This document shows, piece after piece, positions 11,189 through 22,904 of a stretch of 64,000 nt of DNA. Position 1 is the first letter of the stretch; each line of letters starts with the position of its first letter. The notes beneath the pieces were generated by a model, which saw nothing but the letters and a program-made list of their open reading frames with translations, had not been told where the DNA came from and ran no database searches. Both the position numbers and the translations under genes were made by a program. The stretch spans positions 19,531,375-19,595,374 of the forward strand of contig CAIIXF020000005.1 in NCBI GenBank assembly GCA_903813345.2. The letters run 5' to 3'. Source of the stretch: Owenia fusiformis. Lineage: Eukaryota; Annelida; Polychaeta; Sabellida; Oweniidae.

Positions 11189-11469
11189 ATTTTGGGGATG
11201 TAGCGAAAATGGTCCAGACTGAGACGGATTACCCTTACATTGAGTCTCTAGCCAATTCTTGGCAAGAAGTAATTTCATCTGAAACACCGTGAACAATTTG
11301 AAAAAAGCTGGCCGTCGAGTTATAAAATCAAATATTTTAAAAATCGCCAGATAAATAAATCATGAATTAAAATGAAACTGGCTGGGCTCCTTGATGAGAT
11401 ATTGCATGATTTCACCAGGATTTCATCTAAAATTAAAATAACGGCTCCAAAAAATGACAATATTCGAAA

Positions 11470-11645
11470 ACTGGACGAAATGTCGTTATTGTCTGACATT
11501 AGTAACTGGCTGTAAATTCTAAGTTAATGATCCAGAAGATGTGAACTAATTCATTGATCACTTCATGTGTGTTTTGGAATTTTTGGTGAAGTAATAAGAC
11601 CAAAACTCGTAATTCAAATTGTGATGTGGAAAAATGGCGAACATT
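11470..11645. repeat. Diverged copy of the 12.35-kb repeat segment
   Basis: About 70% similar by eye to 12350-12525 in the same orientation. Shared blocks include CGAAATGTCGTTATT, GTTTTGGAATTTTT, AATAAGACCAAAA and AAAATGGCG. It shows that the foldback family below has an older relative 880 bp away. Confidence 0.6.
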
Positions 11646-11983
11646 TGATTGAGGAAACATCATTTGCAAAACCAAAACCAGCCTTACTGTAATAAAGCAT
11701 TCAACCATGATGACTAAGCATTATATAGGCCTTGGTGGATCCTTAGAATCCGGGAAGTGACCTAGAAAAGTACTTACCAACCATGGATAGTGTAACCATT
11801 ATCGGGACGTGATAGTAAAATAATATTAATGGATATACTTGCTGGTTCAAAACCTGCAAATGTAGAGGTGATGTCCTATAAACATTTTACCAGGGTAAAT
11901 CCCTAGATTCTCAACCCTTGGTAACACTATGAACCATCAGCTGTTTCACCCTTTGCAATATTTACATAAAACCAGGACAAGGT

Positions 11984-12876
11984 CATCACGTCTTACTCAC
12001 GTCGAGAGCTACCATGTTAGATTTTGAAAGTATAGCTCTCCATCGTGAGGATCTCCCAGCTGAAGAATTGTGACATCTAATTTTGATCAGCGCCAGTCAA
12101 CGGCTTGCTGTTTGTCTCAAACTATAGCCTACATTATGGGCTCATATGTGTCTACTTTCCCCGTGCATGTAGGATCGCGGATGTGCTTCTATGGCGATCA
12201 GGAGTTCTAATTGTTATTGTTCGATACCCATTTCCAATATGGCGGTTAAACGGAAATACTATCGACGCATGCGCAACTTGGGAAACGTCAAGCCGCCATC
12301 AAGGAGGATTGGCTCCCAGGATCGAAACTCGATATTTTCCAACAATGAAAACGTCGAAATGTCGTTATTTTCTGAAATTAAAACCGACTATAAATTCAAA
12401 ATAAACAGTTCAAAAGATTCGAACCAATATCTCGATCATTTCTTGTGAGTTTTGGAATTTTTCGTTTGGAAATAAGACCAAAATTCACGATTTAAATGTT
12501 GAAGTGAACAAAATGGCGGCTGTGTGAATTCGAATTTTGTATTACGACATACCCATATATGGGACAGAATATCGGTGGTGCACTCTGGGAGCCAATCCTC
12601 CTTGAGCCGCCATATTGAATATACCTGGCCAAAACTTTTGACACGACCAATAAAATGAAGTCCTGATCGATACATAGGGCAGTGAGACGTTCTATAGTTG
12701 AGCTGAATGAAAATGGCGATGTAGGATACATTTTCAGGTATATAATGTGCAACATGAGTCAGCTGAATTCCCTGAAATTTTCTTTGAAGTCAGGATTCTT
12801 AAGCTGTTGATTCTAGCGATAGAGAGCTATACTTTCAAAATCTAAGTAGCTCTCGACGGGAGTAAATCACGTCCTT
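11984..12876. mobile_element. Foldback element with long terminal and internal inverted repeats
   Basis: The ends are inverted relatives: CGTCGAGAGCTA followed by AGATTTTGAAAGTATAGCTCTC on the left (about 12000-12040) and its complement at about 12820-12860. A second inverted pair lies inside, GGAGGATTGGCTCCCAG at 12304-12320 against CTGGGAGCCAATCCTCC at 12586-12602, with ATATGGCGG blocks on either side. No transposase is visible. Approximate ends, no target duplication resolved. Confidence 0.65.
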
Positions 12877-13640
12877 TCTTCACGTTTACAAAACGTGTAC
12901 CCTTCGCTATCCCACCAAAAATAGAAAGTTTGAGAAATAAATACACACTGATGAAAAAATGCCAGGAATTTTGGACATTTTCTGATGCTTTCAAGAAGCT
13001 GACGTTGGAATTTTTGTTGATTGCAAAACCATGATGAAACTTCCAACAACAAGAATGAACCAGCTTTCTGACCTCATACACCCAACTTTGAACACCTATT
13101 TTACATCCTTATCGAAGAAATAAATGTATATGTTTTGTACGCTTACCTTCCTCAATAGTTTAAATATACGTTGGTAATATCCATTGTTTGATCATGTACC
13201 GAAATATTCCCTAATTTCGCCGTTTATGATGGTGAAAATTTCCTCCTGTTCTGTTATTTTCTAGAATCTTTGTTTTCAATCTGTCATAACACCAATCAAC
13301 TACGTATTTGACCACGTGATATAGCGCTCGAACCAATGGGCGTCGAGAATTTATATTGTAGCCTGCGTAGCCACACCTTAATTGACATTATATGATTTCT
13401 GTATTTCGTGTTGGGAGAAAATGAAATTAAGGTTAAGTATGTTCTTTGTTTTTGAAAAAACAAAGCCGTATTTTTATTCATTATGCATTCATAAATGTAA
13501 ATAGAATATATATCTTATTATTAATGTCAAATTTAAACAAACTAGAAGGTCACAATGTTAAATGGAGCCTCTATTTGTTAGTGTTTTTGTCCAACTTCTT
13601 ATAAAACAAGGAAGTACGATGAGATTAATTCTCCTTGCAG

Positions 13641-13778
13641 AGTTCATATTTTTATATGAATGCTACACGGAACCTTCATCTGGAGGAGAAAGGTGAACCC
13701 GATGCCAACAACCGGTCATTGGGTTCATCCAGTCTCCGAGCCTTTCGTCCAGTGCCATCCGTACCTCCTGTGAAGTGA
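13641..13778 (+). CDS. Possible orphan terminal exon (unassigned)
   Basis: A locally GC-richer block follows a good acceptor (ttctccttgcag, ending 13640). From there the frame is open for 45 codons to a TGA at 13776-13778: SSYFYMNATRNLHLEEK.., then ..RAFRPVPSVPPVK. I do not recognise the product and found no partner exon, so this may be chance. An in-frame TAA lies just upstream of the acceptor, so the block would have to be a spliced terminal exon. Confidence 0.2.
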   Translation, partial: SSYFYMNATRNLHLEEKGEPDANNRSLGSSSLRAFRPVPSVPPVK

Positions 13779-13945
13779 AGGTACGCAACGAACGAAATGA
13801 ATTTTGAGAATGGGGTTCATCATTTAGAAAAAGCGATGGACTATTTAAGGGGAAGTATCAAAAGTTCAATGTCTGATAGGAAACTAAATAAATCTAGTTT
13901 TGAGTTGGACCCCCACCCCTCTCCCCCTGAAAACTAAATACAATG

Positions 13946-14924
13946 CAGTGGCGTAGCTACGTGTACGCCAAGTACGCCCAGGCGTACTCTCAAATTTTAA
14001 GGAAAAATAAAATTTACCTGATTAATTGAAAAATAAATATTTTACCAAAAAAATCGCCTTGATAGACGGCTTCGATCGCCGAAGGCATGATTACATAGAA
14101 TCTGTCTATTTTGTTTCCCGAATATTATCTGTTAATACAGTTAATTCAATCACTTTAAAAAGCTATGTCAAAATGATCAAACAATACATATTTCCTTCAT
14201 TGAATTAAGAGTGTTTAGTGTGTCCTGTTACGCGGTAAACACGATACAAAAATATGTCATATTCCGCAACGAATATGGCATATTCACTTGCGGTGTATGA
14301 CAGTACGCAATTGTCAATTGCATCGATTGAACGAACAAGTAAAACGTTATAAATTATCATAATGATTACTGAATCAACAGTACTGTGTATCGAATATATT
14401 AACTTAGCAGAAGTATCAGTCACCAATTTCGCGTAATAAACTTTCTCAATCAAACCAGGATTCATATATTAGTACTCGACGCACTAAGTATATTGGTAAT
14501 CCAGCGTAGTTTTACATTGAGAGTCGATTCTCTCAACCAATCAAATCAAGGCTTTCTGTATCACGTTTTCACCTGCGGTATATGTCATATTCACCTGCGG
14601 TATATGGCATATTCTGCAAGTGAGTATGATATATTCCGCAGGTGAGTATCGGGTATTCACTGAAATCAATGTATCGCATATTCACTTCGGAATATCGCAT
14701 ACTTGCCTGCGGAATATGCCATATACCGCAGGTGAGTATGGCATATTCACCCGTATCACAAATACCGCGCAACCATGAATGTATGCCATATACCACGTAA
14801 CATGTCCCCTATCTTCTGAACACCCGGGATCTTCCTATTTTATGGAACCATCGTTTTGTTAATTTTGATAAAACCGGGAAATCATACGGGCGTACACTCG
14901 CAAAATGGGCTAGCTACGCCTCTG
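13946..14924. mobile_element. Non-autonomous DNA transposon, TSD CAATG, with palindromic arrays
   Basis: Terminal inverted repeats CAGTGGCGTAGCTA (left) and the complement of CAGAGGCGTAGCTA (right) are flanked by the 5-bp duplication CAATG at 13941-13945 and 14925-14929. The inverted similarity continues inward through GGCGTAC..CTC. Inside, from 14570 to 14750, the motif TATTCACCTGCGGTATATGGCA recurs at least six times in both orientations; a sparser set sits at 14255-14305. No transposase ORF. Superfamily not assigned. Confidence 0.8.
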
Positions 14925-14993
14925 CAATGAAAGTTGATCACGGACTTTCACATGTTTTAGTGACTCAATTTGGACTTTAATGGGGGCAGTACT

Positions 14994-16616
14994 CAGGCCC
15001 GTAAGACACTTTTCTCCAAGGGGGTGCGGTTTTTAGCTTACTAAAGAGAATATAAAATTGTATTTTTTGCCGCGTAAATCAAATCGCGTAAGACAGAGGG
15101 GGGGGGGGGGGGTCAGTTACTCCCTATATTGGTTTGGAATTAACAAATGCATGCAACTTCCAAACTTCCAATTGTTTTGTGGGGGGTGTGAGGAGTGGTC
15201 CACTCCCCCTAGAAAATTTTACAGTTTTGAGATGCTATTTGGTGCTTTCTGGGCACTTTCAAAGTGCAAGTTTCTAAGTAGTACGCCACCACCATGGGAA
15301 TAAGAGTTGAGTGAATAAAAAACCGAGTAATCAGGGGGGTCTGGGGGTTCTCCCCCAGGAAAACTTTGAAAATTGGTTGTATTTGGAGCGAATTTGCAAC
15401 CATCTGGTACGCCTGTGCGTTGTGAGTCAATAAGAAAAATGTGAATTTTTTCAAATTCTTTTGGGGGTGTCAAAGAGGATGAGAGGGTGAAGTGGGGTGG
15501 GGTGCCAGTAGGGCCGCAAGGGGTTGTCCCCCAGAAACATTGACCATATCAAGGTGCTATTTGATGATGTCTGGGCACTTAAAAATTGTCTGAGACAATA
15601 CATGAAATTCAGAATATTTTGTTTTGTTTTGTGGGGGATGTGAGGGGTGGCTAACTCTCCTAGAAAATTTTACAATTTAAAGATGATATTTGGTGCTTCT
15701 GGGCACTTTTAAAATGTATTAGTCAATAAAAACATTGAAAAACAATCACAGTCTTTTTCAAATTTTGGGGGTGTCAAAGGGGGGGGGGGGGGTGCCAGAG
15801 GGGGAGACGGGGCTGGGGTGCCAGAGGGGGAGCAAGTGTTTGTCCCCCATATCAAAATTTACAATATCAAGGTGCTATTCGATGAAGTTTGGGCACTTTA
15901 AAAGCGTCTGTGCCTAAAAGTGCCTTTTTCCCAAGAAAATTTTACAATTTTAAGATGCTTTTTGGTGCTTTCTGGGCACTTTCAAAGGGTATATATTGTC
16001 AATGAAACAATTTGAAAAATCTCAATTTTTTTTTTGGGGGGGGGGGTGTTAAGGGAGGGGGGCTGCCAGAGGGGGAGGTGGAATGGGGATGCCAGAGGGC
16101 CATTGTTTTGTTTGGGGTGTGAGGGGTGGCCCACTCCTCCTAGAAAATTTTACAATTTTACGACGCTATTTGGTGCTTTCTGGGCACTTTCAAAGTGTAT
16201 GACTCAATTAAAGAATTTGAGAAAATCACAATTTTTTTTGGGGGGGGGGGCGCCAGAGGGGGGGGGGGGTGTTATGCAAGTGCAAGATGCAAGAGGGGGA
16301 GTAAGTCCCCCAGAAACACTAACTATATCAAGGAGCTATTTGATGATATCTGGGCACTTTAAAAGTGTCTGAGACAAAACTCTAAAATAAATTTAGAACT
16401 TTTCCATTGTTTTGTGGGGGGTGTGAGGGGTGGCCAGTACCCCTAGAAAATTTTACAATTTTAAGATGCTATTTGGTGCTTCTTGTGTACTTTCAAAGTG
16501 TATGAGTCTATGAAAAAAAATTACCAAAAAAAAATTTTTCAAATTTATTTTGGGGGGTGACAAAGGGGGGTGCGGACGCACCCATCGCACCCCCCCCCCC
16601 CCATCTGACGGCCCTG
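14994..16616. mobile_element. G-run-rich non-autonomous element, TSD AGTACT
   Basis: Ends CAGGCCCG and CGGCCCTG are inverted relatives, bounded by AGTACT at 14988-14993 and 16617-16622. The 1.6-kb interior is a degenerate tandem array of two alternating blocks. One block contains CTAGAAAATTTTACAATTTTAAGATGC and GGTGCTTTCTGGGCACTTTCAAAGTG; the other contains CCCCCAGAAAC and ATCAAGGTGCTATTTGATGA. Runs of 8 to 14 G separate the blocks. Frames reading through it encode only low-complexity Gly-rich peptides and are not genes. Potential G-quadruplex former. Confidence 0.8.
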
Positions 16617-16620
16617 AGTA

Positions 16621-16684
16621 CTTATCGCATCCTACGACCCCTTTAGATTCTCCACAATCTAAAGGGATCGTAGGATGCGATAAG
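16621..16684. repeat. Long perfect-stem hairpin abutting the G-run element
   Basis: CTTATCGCATCCTACGA.. pairs with ..TCGTAGGATGCGATAAG; the stem continues through CCCTTTAGATT/AATCTAAAGGG with one extra base, giving about 28 paired bases and a short loop. It overlaps the right target duplication of the preceding element, so that element inserted into the edge of this hairpin or vice versa. Confidence 0.85.
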
Positions 16685-17518
16685 GCAGTGCTAAATGTAA
16701 CTTATTTATAATTCTTAAAACATGTGCCAACAACAATAGGATAATATTCCATGTTAGACAGGTTCCAATTTAAATAATTCAAGTTTTGAGGCATTTTTTA
16801 GAAAAAGCAACAGCCCTATTTTTACTAGATCAGCTTTTCATGCTGATAAAGATATTAAAAGATGACAGCTCAACAGAATGGCCATGACACTGAATTTTGG
16901 CATTTTTACCCCCCTCGGAAAATATTCTAGATGGTACTATGAAACTAGTTCATAACTCAAAGGATATATGAGCGATTGTTCTGAGTTCTTCACCACACAT
17001 TGCTTGTACAAATATAAATGCTGTACTATCCTAAAGTATTATAGGTTGATACCCTTATTGGTCTCAGAAAAATACAATAAACAGAAAAAAGACACGCAAT
17101 TTTTGTCTTGCCAATTTTATATTTGTAGCTTCAAGCAAAGTAATACATCTATTTTAGTTATGAAGTACTATAGCTGCAGCCAATACTTGCTTATTATTGG
17201 TGGTAAGATTGTCAAACAGTGCCAACATCACAAACTCCAGACACAGATACCACAGATGGTGCCTCACATTTGTATATCTTAGTGTAACTTATTTATTATT
17301 ATTTGGGAGAATTTGAACATTTCCCACTTTTTACACTTTGAATTTTAAACAACATTACCAATTAATAACATATTGTGGGTCTTTTGGGAGGTATTCATAT
17401 TTGAGATTGTAAGAAATACATTGGTAGGTCAACTGTACACGTTGCTTACAATTTTGTTTACTCTATTTAGATCTGATTCTGCCTTTAAATACCATAGGCC
17501 TCATCACCTGCTCGTGGC

Positions 17519-17690
17519 AACGCAGATTCGCAAGTGCACCGCAACGCAACGCAAGTTTGGGCGAATCGCAATCAGGATTTGTATCATACGCTCGGCGCAA
17601 CGCAACGCAATCGCAAATGGGAAGATGTTTCAATCGCAACTGACCAAAAAGCTGCGACAGCTCTTACCCTGCCGCAAATCAATCGCAAAT
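17519..17690. repeat. Short GCAACGCA-type repeats
   Basis: GCAACGCA, CGCAAGT and TCGCAA motifs recur irregularly about a dozen times in 170 bp. No array unit longer than about ten bases could be defined. The rest of 16685-18006 shows no gene. Confidence 0.5.
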
Positions 17691-18006
17691 ATTACCCATC
17701 TTTAAGACAATTGTTATCTATTTTAAATGTGTCAATCTAGGAGTTTCTTTATTGATTGCGTAAGTATGTTCTTTTCTTAAGGCGACTGTGTAATAAAAAG
17801 TTAGATTATGTTTTTCGAAAGTGCTGAAATCAAAGGAATCGTTAATGGTATGAGGAGTGTTTAAAACCTTCGAATTTTATAATTAAATCCAAATTCTGAT
17901 CGCAAATCCAAGAAAACGAAAACGCAACATTCATTCCGGCATCGCTAAAAAATGGGCACAACTTTGAGGTTCTTTGCAACAGGCAACTTAAAAATAGGGA
18001 CTTATT

Positions 18007-18180
18007 TCATCGCGCTGTAGACAAAACAGCACAGTTGTCAATGACCCGAATGCATTCATCAGCAGGTATGGCCTGAATGACACAAATGATCTCACTTTTG
18101 AGGTTTGCAATTGTCCTGAGGTCATACTCATTTACTCTTTCACTGCCATATCCCCACAGGTAGGGACATTTTAGACGATG
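18007..18180 (-). pseudogene. mariner/IS630-type transposase remnant (C-terminal part)
   Basis: The minus-strand frame reads PYLWGY..SERV, then IANLKSEI..VI..IPADECIRVIDN. This matches the pattern of the C terminus of IS630/Tc1/mariner-type transposases (LWGYLKxxVY, LKxxI, R..D/E N), which I recognise as a family pattern without a database check. Only about 50 residues survive and the upstream catalytic domain is not visible, so it is a fragment. An ACAGGGTG-type terminal sequence in the correct orientation lies at about 18383-18400 (plus strand ..TACCACCCTGTAC), consistent with an internally deleted element. Confidence 0.5.
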
Positions 18181-18989
18181 AGTACAGGTTTTCCCACAAC
18201 GCAATAGTGGCCACTGGGCATGTTCTTTAAAGTACTGTAACTTTGTGACTATCAATCTGATGCTCATGACATGAAGTAGGCTGGTAGCAAATTGAATGGT
18301 GTACAAAAGTGTAAAATATCAGGGAGTTATTTTATAAAATAACAAAGATATGAGGAAAATGGTATTAGGGTTTCCATTTTTTTTTACCACCCTGTACATT
18401 CATCTAGTTTTATGGGCTTTTATGTTCAAAGTAACGCTTAACCCCCAGAAAAATATCATAGAAATGTTATTGAATTTATGTCCAATAATCAAGGCCAGTC
18501 CATTCCTTTTAACAAACGTAAGGACATTCAAAATGTAATTATGTTTAAAACACCTCCTTTCCATGATTAAAATAAATTTTAGAAATCAAAATAATTTAAG
18601 TATAAATATATATACTTATAATGAATCCAAATGGCAATACCAACTTTAAAATGTGATTCAGATGACATTATAGTGAAGGGATTTCGCAGGTTGTATTACT
18701 ACATGTGTTTCAGCTTCAGTATTGTTTTCATTAAAAGTTCACGTGAACTCAACGGTTGTGTAACTCTATCTCTTTGTGTGTATTGTTTTACTTTCTACTG
18801 TTGAAAAACACGAAATCCTGACTGAAAAACAATTAAAAGGTTTTAATCAGCCCGTACCACTGAGACTGTACCAGAGTCTGGCCTCAACGATGAATGGCAA
18901 ATAATAAGCTGAATGAAATGGAAACTTGGACAACAAATACGAAGGCAAAGATTTACTACTCCACCAATCCGGGAATAATTACCATTCCC

Positions 18990-19258
18990 GAGTCTAAGCT
19001 AGTATTCCCGAATTCAACTGCCAGCTGACGACTTGACCGCGATTTGATTAGTATTTTGTGGAGGACTCATTAAATATGATAAGTACCTGCTACTATTCAT
19101 ATTCAAATGAGTTGGCTGATGACTTGGCCGCTATTCCATGACCAACTCATTTAAAGTAGCAGGTACTATCCATGTTAAAATAAGATGGTAACATAATAGC
19201 AATCAAATCGCGATCAAGTCGTCGACCGGCAGTCGAATTTGCGAATGTTAGCTTAATC
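18990..19258. mobile_element. Foldback element with ~120-bp arms
   Basis: The left arm (TAAGCTAGTATTCCCGAATT, ACTGCCAGCTGACGACTTGA, CGCGATTTGATT, AGTACCTGCTACT, AAATGAGTTGG) is matched in inverted order by the right arm ending GTTAGCTTAATC. Only a few bases separate the arms, so the whole unit forms one long imperfect stem. No ORF. Confidence 0.8.
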
Positions 19259-21335
19259 AGAGCAATTTCTCCACGTCGTTGCATTAATAATTTGACAAGG
19301 TTTTATTTTTAGTATTTTATATTCAATAAAAGATATGTGAAACGTCATTGGTACCTCAACTTCATGAACTTTAGTTAGCCTAGATGTTCATTTTAGAGGG
19401 ATCTCTGCAGTGTTGATATTTTGGTGTATTAGGTTTGGATGTATCTTGACGAATATAAGGTACAGGCCGGTGTAAAGGGGTAGGTGGTCCTATCCAATTT
19501 TGGTCCTACTCTCTATTGATCTATATGGTGACCTAATTACAATTATTTTCCTTATTATTCATACACAGTCAGGGCCAGTAAGGGCTGTAAGGAAAGGGGA
19601 CCATAATCCCTAGGGGACCATAATTTCTTTTACACCGGGTCAAAAAAGTATTTGTTTTTGCGATGACCTGAACAATTTAAGGTTTACTTGTTTAACTTAA
19701 TTCGCTCTTCATTTAAACCTATACTCCACCAAATTAAATTGATTTTGACTGGGAGAGAAAAGCCACAACCTGCTCACCAAGCTCAGATGACCAATTTAAG
19801 GTCTGATAGAAAGAAAGGACAGATAATTTTCAATTTGAACGTTTTATTTGAATAAAAGTAAACATGGTTGTTATGATATAACATGATGGAAGCCTAAGCC
19901 TACCTGGCCGAATATCATTAAATACAAGATCAAAATAAAATTACAAAACAGCCTCGGTATTCAACAAGAATAAACAATTATACGTTTGAAGGTCCTACCC
20001 AATACAAAAAATCCTGATACTATACGAATCTATTAAGCTTATTAGAGTAACTATTCATGAATCAATAAAACTTCATGATTCCAATTTTCATATCCATAAC
20101 AATACACATGTAATCCCAACCTCATGAAAAACATACAAAAATAACAAATGATTTGGCAATGTACACCAGGAAATACAAAGTCTATAGTATTATCTACAGG
20201 ATGTCTCATAAAAAGTAGAACTAGAGTAGTTAGTTCAATTTCAGTTAGTTTCATTTCTTATTAGACTCCCTGTATATTAATCACAAATGATATAAATCTC
20301 AAGGATTTCAACACCAATATGGTCAAACATTGCACTTGTTCAAACTCAAGTTAAACAACATGACATATAGAATCACAATACCTTAGGCCAAGAAAATTAT
20401 TCTTGTCTATTTGATGCAAATAGGAAAACTTGATACATGTACAACCAAAATGATGTGTTCTTTGCATCCATATACAGCCTTGACCCAGTCGGGGTATCTT
20501 TTTGATTTTCCTCATATTAATATATGTAACAAGAAACAAAAATATTTTTTCTTGGCCTGACGCCGACCCCACTTGATTCCCAACTTCCAAAGATCCTGAC
20601 TATATAGAGCTGTATACATAGAGTTTACTATAATTTTAGTTATACATAATATTAGCATAGTATATAAAAGCATTTAATATAAAAAATGTGCTAAATAAAG
20701 TTAGCCTATATAAAAAATGCAGTATGAGATGAACTTATATGGTTCACTATTAAAAGATAAGTATGATTTAATACTTTCAATTACCAGTCCTAGTATCTCC
20801 ATCTATCTGCATCACAGAACTTTAAAAGTTCAAAATTCTATAAAACTATGCTCTATAATATCACAAGCAATCTCTCTACTATCTCCTACACATATCCATA
20901 ATATGCAATTGTATGATACATACATTGGGTTAAAGGGGCACTGGGGATGTGGCAGCGACACTACATATTGCATTTCATATTTCCTAAATTTTACACTTTC
21001 ATATTCCACATTGTGCTGAGGTCCTATTAGATTGTCCATATTCCTTGTTTCCCAATACCTTTATCCCTCATACTTTATATTGCATACAATGCCACATCCC
21101 AGACTCTGTATAATGTCCTCACAATTTAGTCTAGATTTACATTCAATAACCCAAGTTCACCACTAAAACGAATGAATACACCAACATAGGTAGAATACCA
21201 AAATGTTTCCTTGAAATTCTTTTTCCAAAGATAGGTTTTAATGTGAGTCAAAAGTTTCAATGCTTATAGTATGGCAGTACTCGCTGGTATTAATCAGACT
21301 GGGTGTCGTTAATGTATGTTAGTGCCTGCCTGTGT
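19259..21335 (-). other. Probable 3' UTR and downstream flank of the KY-like gene
   Basis: No gene recognised. On the minus strand this stretch follows the KY-like stop codon at 21336. The clearest candidate poly(A) signal that I see is AATAAA (plus-strand TTTATT at 19843-19848), about 1.5 kb after the stop, but its use is unproven. Confidence 0.35.
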
Positions 21336-22904
21336 CTACATAGTGTATTCCAAGAGAGTGCTGTAACTGGCCTTGAATGAGCCATAGTTGGCACAAACAG
21401 CAGCTCTGTTCTCTACGCCCCAGTGCTTATCCATGGTCACCTGACCCTCCCATACATTGGGCTGCTTCTGGTCCAGTTGAGTCCAGTCTTCACCGACCAC
21501 AACGGCAACAGCACTGGCCTTGGGGACCTCGATCTTAAAGTAGATAAACTGTTGGCTAGTGGCAGATCCACGTGTAGGCCTGTTAGGATCCAGTTGACCA
21601 TCTGTAGGTTCAGACAGGTAGCAGCCCTCCTTCCACTGGGCGTACTGCTTGGGGTAAGCGACCAGTGAAGCGTGTGTTTGGGGACAATTGATCAGGTAGT
21701 TGTACACCCCTGGGAGGCTCTCACTGGTGTCTGTGTATGGCAGGGCATACACCTGAAGCTTATAGCTTCCAGCCTTGGGTAGCTTTACAACAAATGAGAG
21801 AATATTGTCCTTAAATTGTTGCAAGATATAGTCCGTGAAATCTTCATTATTGGCAGTGTAGATTAGATTCGAAGTGACTCTTAGAGGCTGGGTAGTCTTC
21901 ATTTGAATGCTCATCTCACCAGCGGTTGCATTAATATAAGGGTCGTGGTGGCTGTATGTTGTCAGACCTATCTTCTCAATACCTGGCTGTTTACCAAGGT
22001 AACCAGGTGGCAACTGTGGGAAGGGGATGGCTTGTACTATTGGCTGGTTGCACACTACAAGGTATTGCCATACGTGGAACAGAGATTTACCATCCGTGGC
22101 TGGGTCATTGGCGTATAATTCCAGGCCATATTCTCCCTGACGTGGCAGATTCACACTGAAGACAGCAGAATCATTCACAACACGATGCATCACATAGGGC
22201 TCTAGAGATTTCTCATCAATGGCGTTGGATTTCAACTTAGCCATGAAACGCAACTCATGGGGCATTTTGAACTTGATTTCGGTATGTCCATTAGGTGCAG
22301 AGATATATGCCCCCTTGAATGGTGACTGAAGGTTGTACTGTTGGGCCTTGTCGCCAGGTCCGAAACTGGTGTGGGCACATGGGGGATAGGGCTGTACGCC
22401 ACTAGCATCACGATCGCACAAGATCTGGTACTCGCATACAGCACCATATACTCCTTCCTTTGTCTCAGGGGTGACTTCCTTAGCGTAGATGATAAACCTA
22501 TAGGAACCTTTCTCTGGGGTTCTCAGCCTGAAGATGCTGAGGTTATCAACCATCTCTTGCATACCATAGCGGGTCAACTTTGTTCCTTGGTATTCCTCTC
22601 GGCCATCCTCAAAAGTCAGCGTAAACGTGAAGGCAATCTCATTGCCTTTCCATGGGGGACAGGCCACAGTTACTTCTACCTCTCCGGGACTGGATATAAC
22701 AGCCTGTTTGTGGCTAATCAGCTGTAGATCGAATTTAAAGAAGGCAGATTTCACAGGAGCGAGGTTTTCAAATTCTGCCAATAGTAGAGGACGCTCTAGT
22801 AGCTGCCAGTCCTTCTCCTCAGGGAAGTGAGTGAAGATCAACTGATGAGGGTCAGGGAAGAAGTAGTACTCATCCAATTCATACCTCACATTTTCCTGTG
22901 TCAC
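21336..22904 (-). CDS. KY-like exon 14 (module 2 beta-sandwich repeats, stop)
   Basis: 1,569 bp including the TAG at 21338-21336; residues 1283-1804. It starts [19 protein letters not shown] after a tttcag acceptor, so the upstream ATG in the same frame (22928) is intronic. Successive beta-sandwich repeats end in [22 protein letters not shown] and [11 protein letters not shown], one more than in module 1, and the chain closes with [20 protein letters not shown]. Long frames on the opposite strand are shadows. Confidence 0.92.
   Translation of the reverse strand: MTQENVRYELDEYYFFPDPHQLIFTHFPEEKDWQLLERPLLLAEFENLAPVKSAFFKFDLQLISHKQAVISSPGEVEVTVACPPWKGNEIAFTFTLTFEDGREEYQGTKLTRYGMQEMVDNLSIFRLRTPEKGSYRFIIYAKEVTPETKEGVYGAVCEYQILCDRDASGVQPYPPCAHTSFGPGDKAQQYNLQSPFKGAYISAPNGHTEIKFKMPHELRFMAKLKSNAIDEKSLEPYVMHRVVNDSAVFSVNLPRQGEYGLELYANDPATDGKSLFHVWQYLVVCNQPIVQAIPFPQLPPGYLGKQPGIEKIGLTTYSHHDPYINATAGEMSIQMKTTQPLRVTSNLIYTANNEDFTDYILQQFKDNILSFVVKLPKAGSYKLQVYALPYTDTSESLPGVYNYLINCPQTHASLVAYPKQYAQWKEGCYLSEPTDGQLDPNRPTRGSATSQQFIYFKIEVPKASAVAVVVGEDWTQLDQKQPNVWEGQVTMDKHWGVENRAAVCANYGSFKASYSTLLEYTM

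Noticed and set aside
16034-16372. 112-codon frame rich in Gly, and similar frames at 15058-15917
   Set aside because: Low-complexity translation of G runs within a transposable element.
22341-22727. 128-codon plus-strand frame, and other plus-strand frames across 21423-22830
   Set aside because: Antisense to exon 14 of the KY-like gene, with no motif or independent signals.
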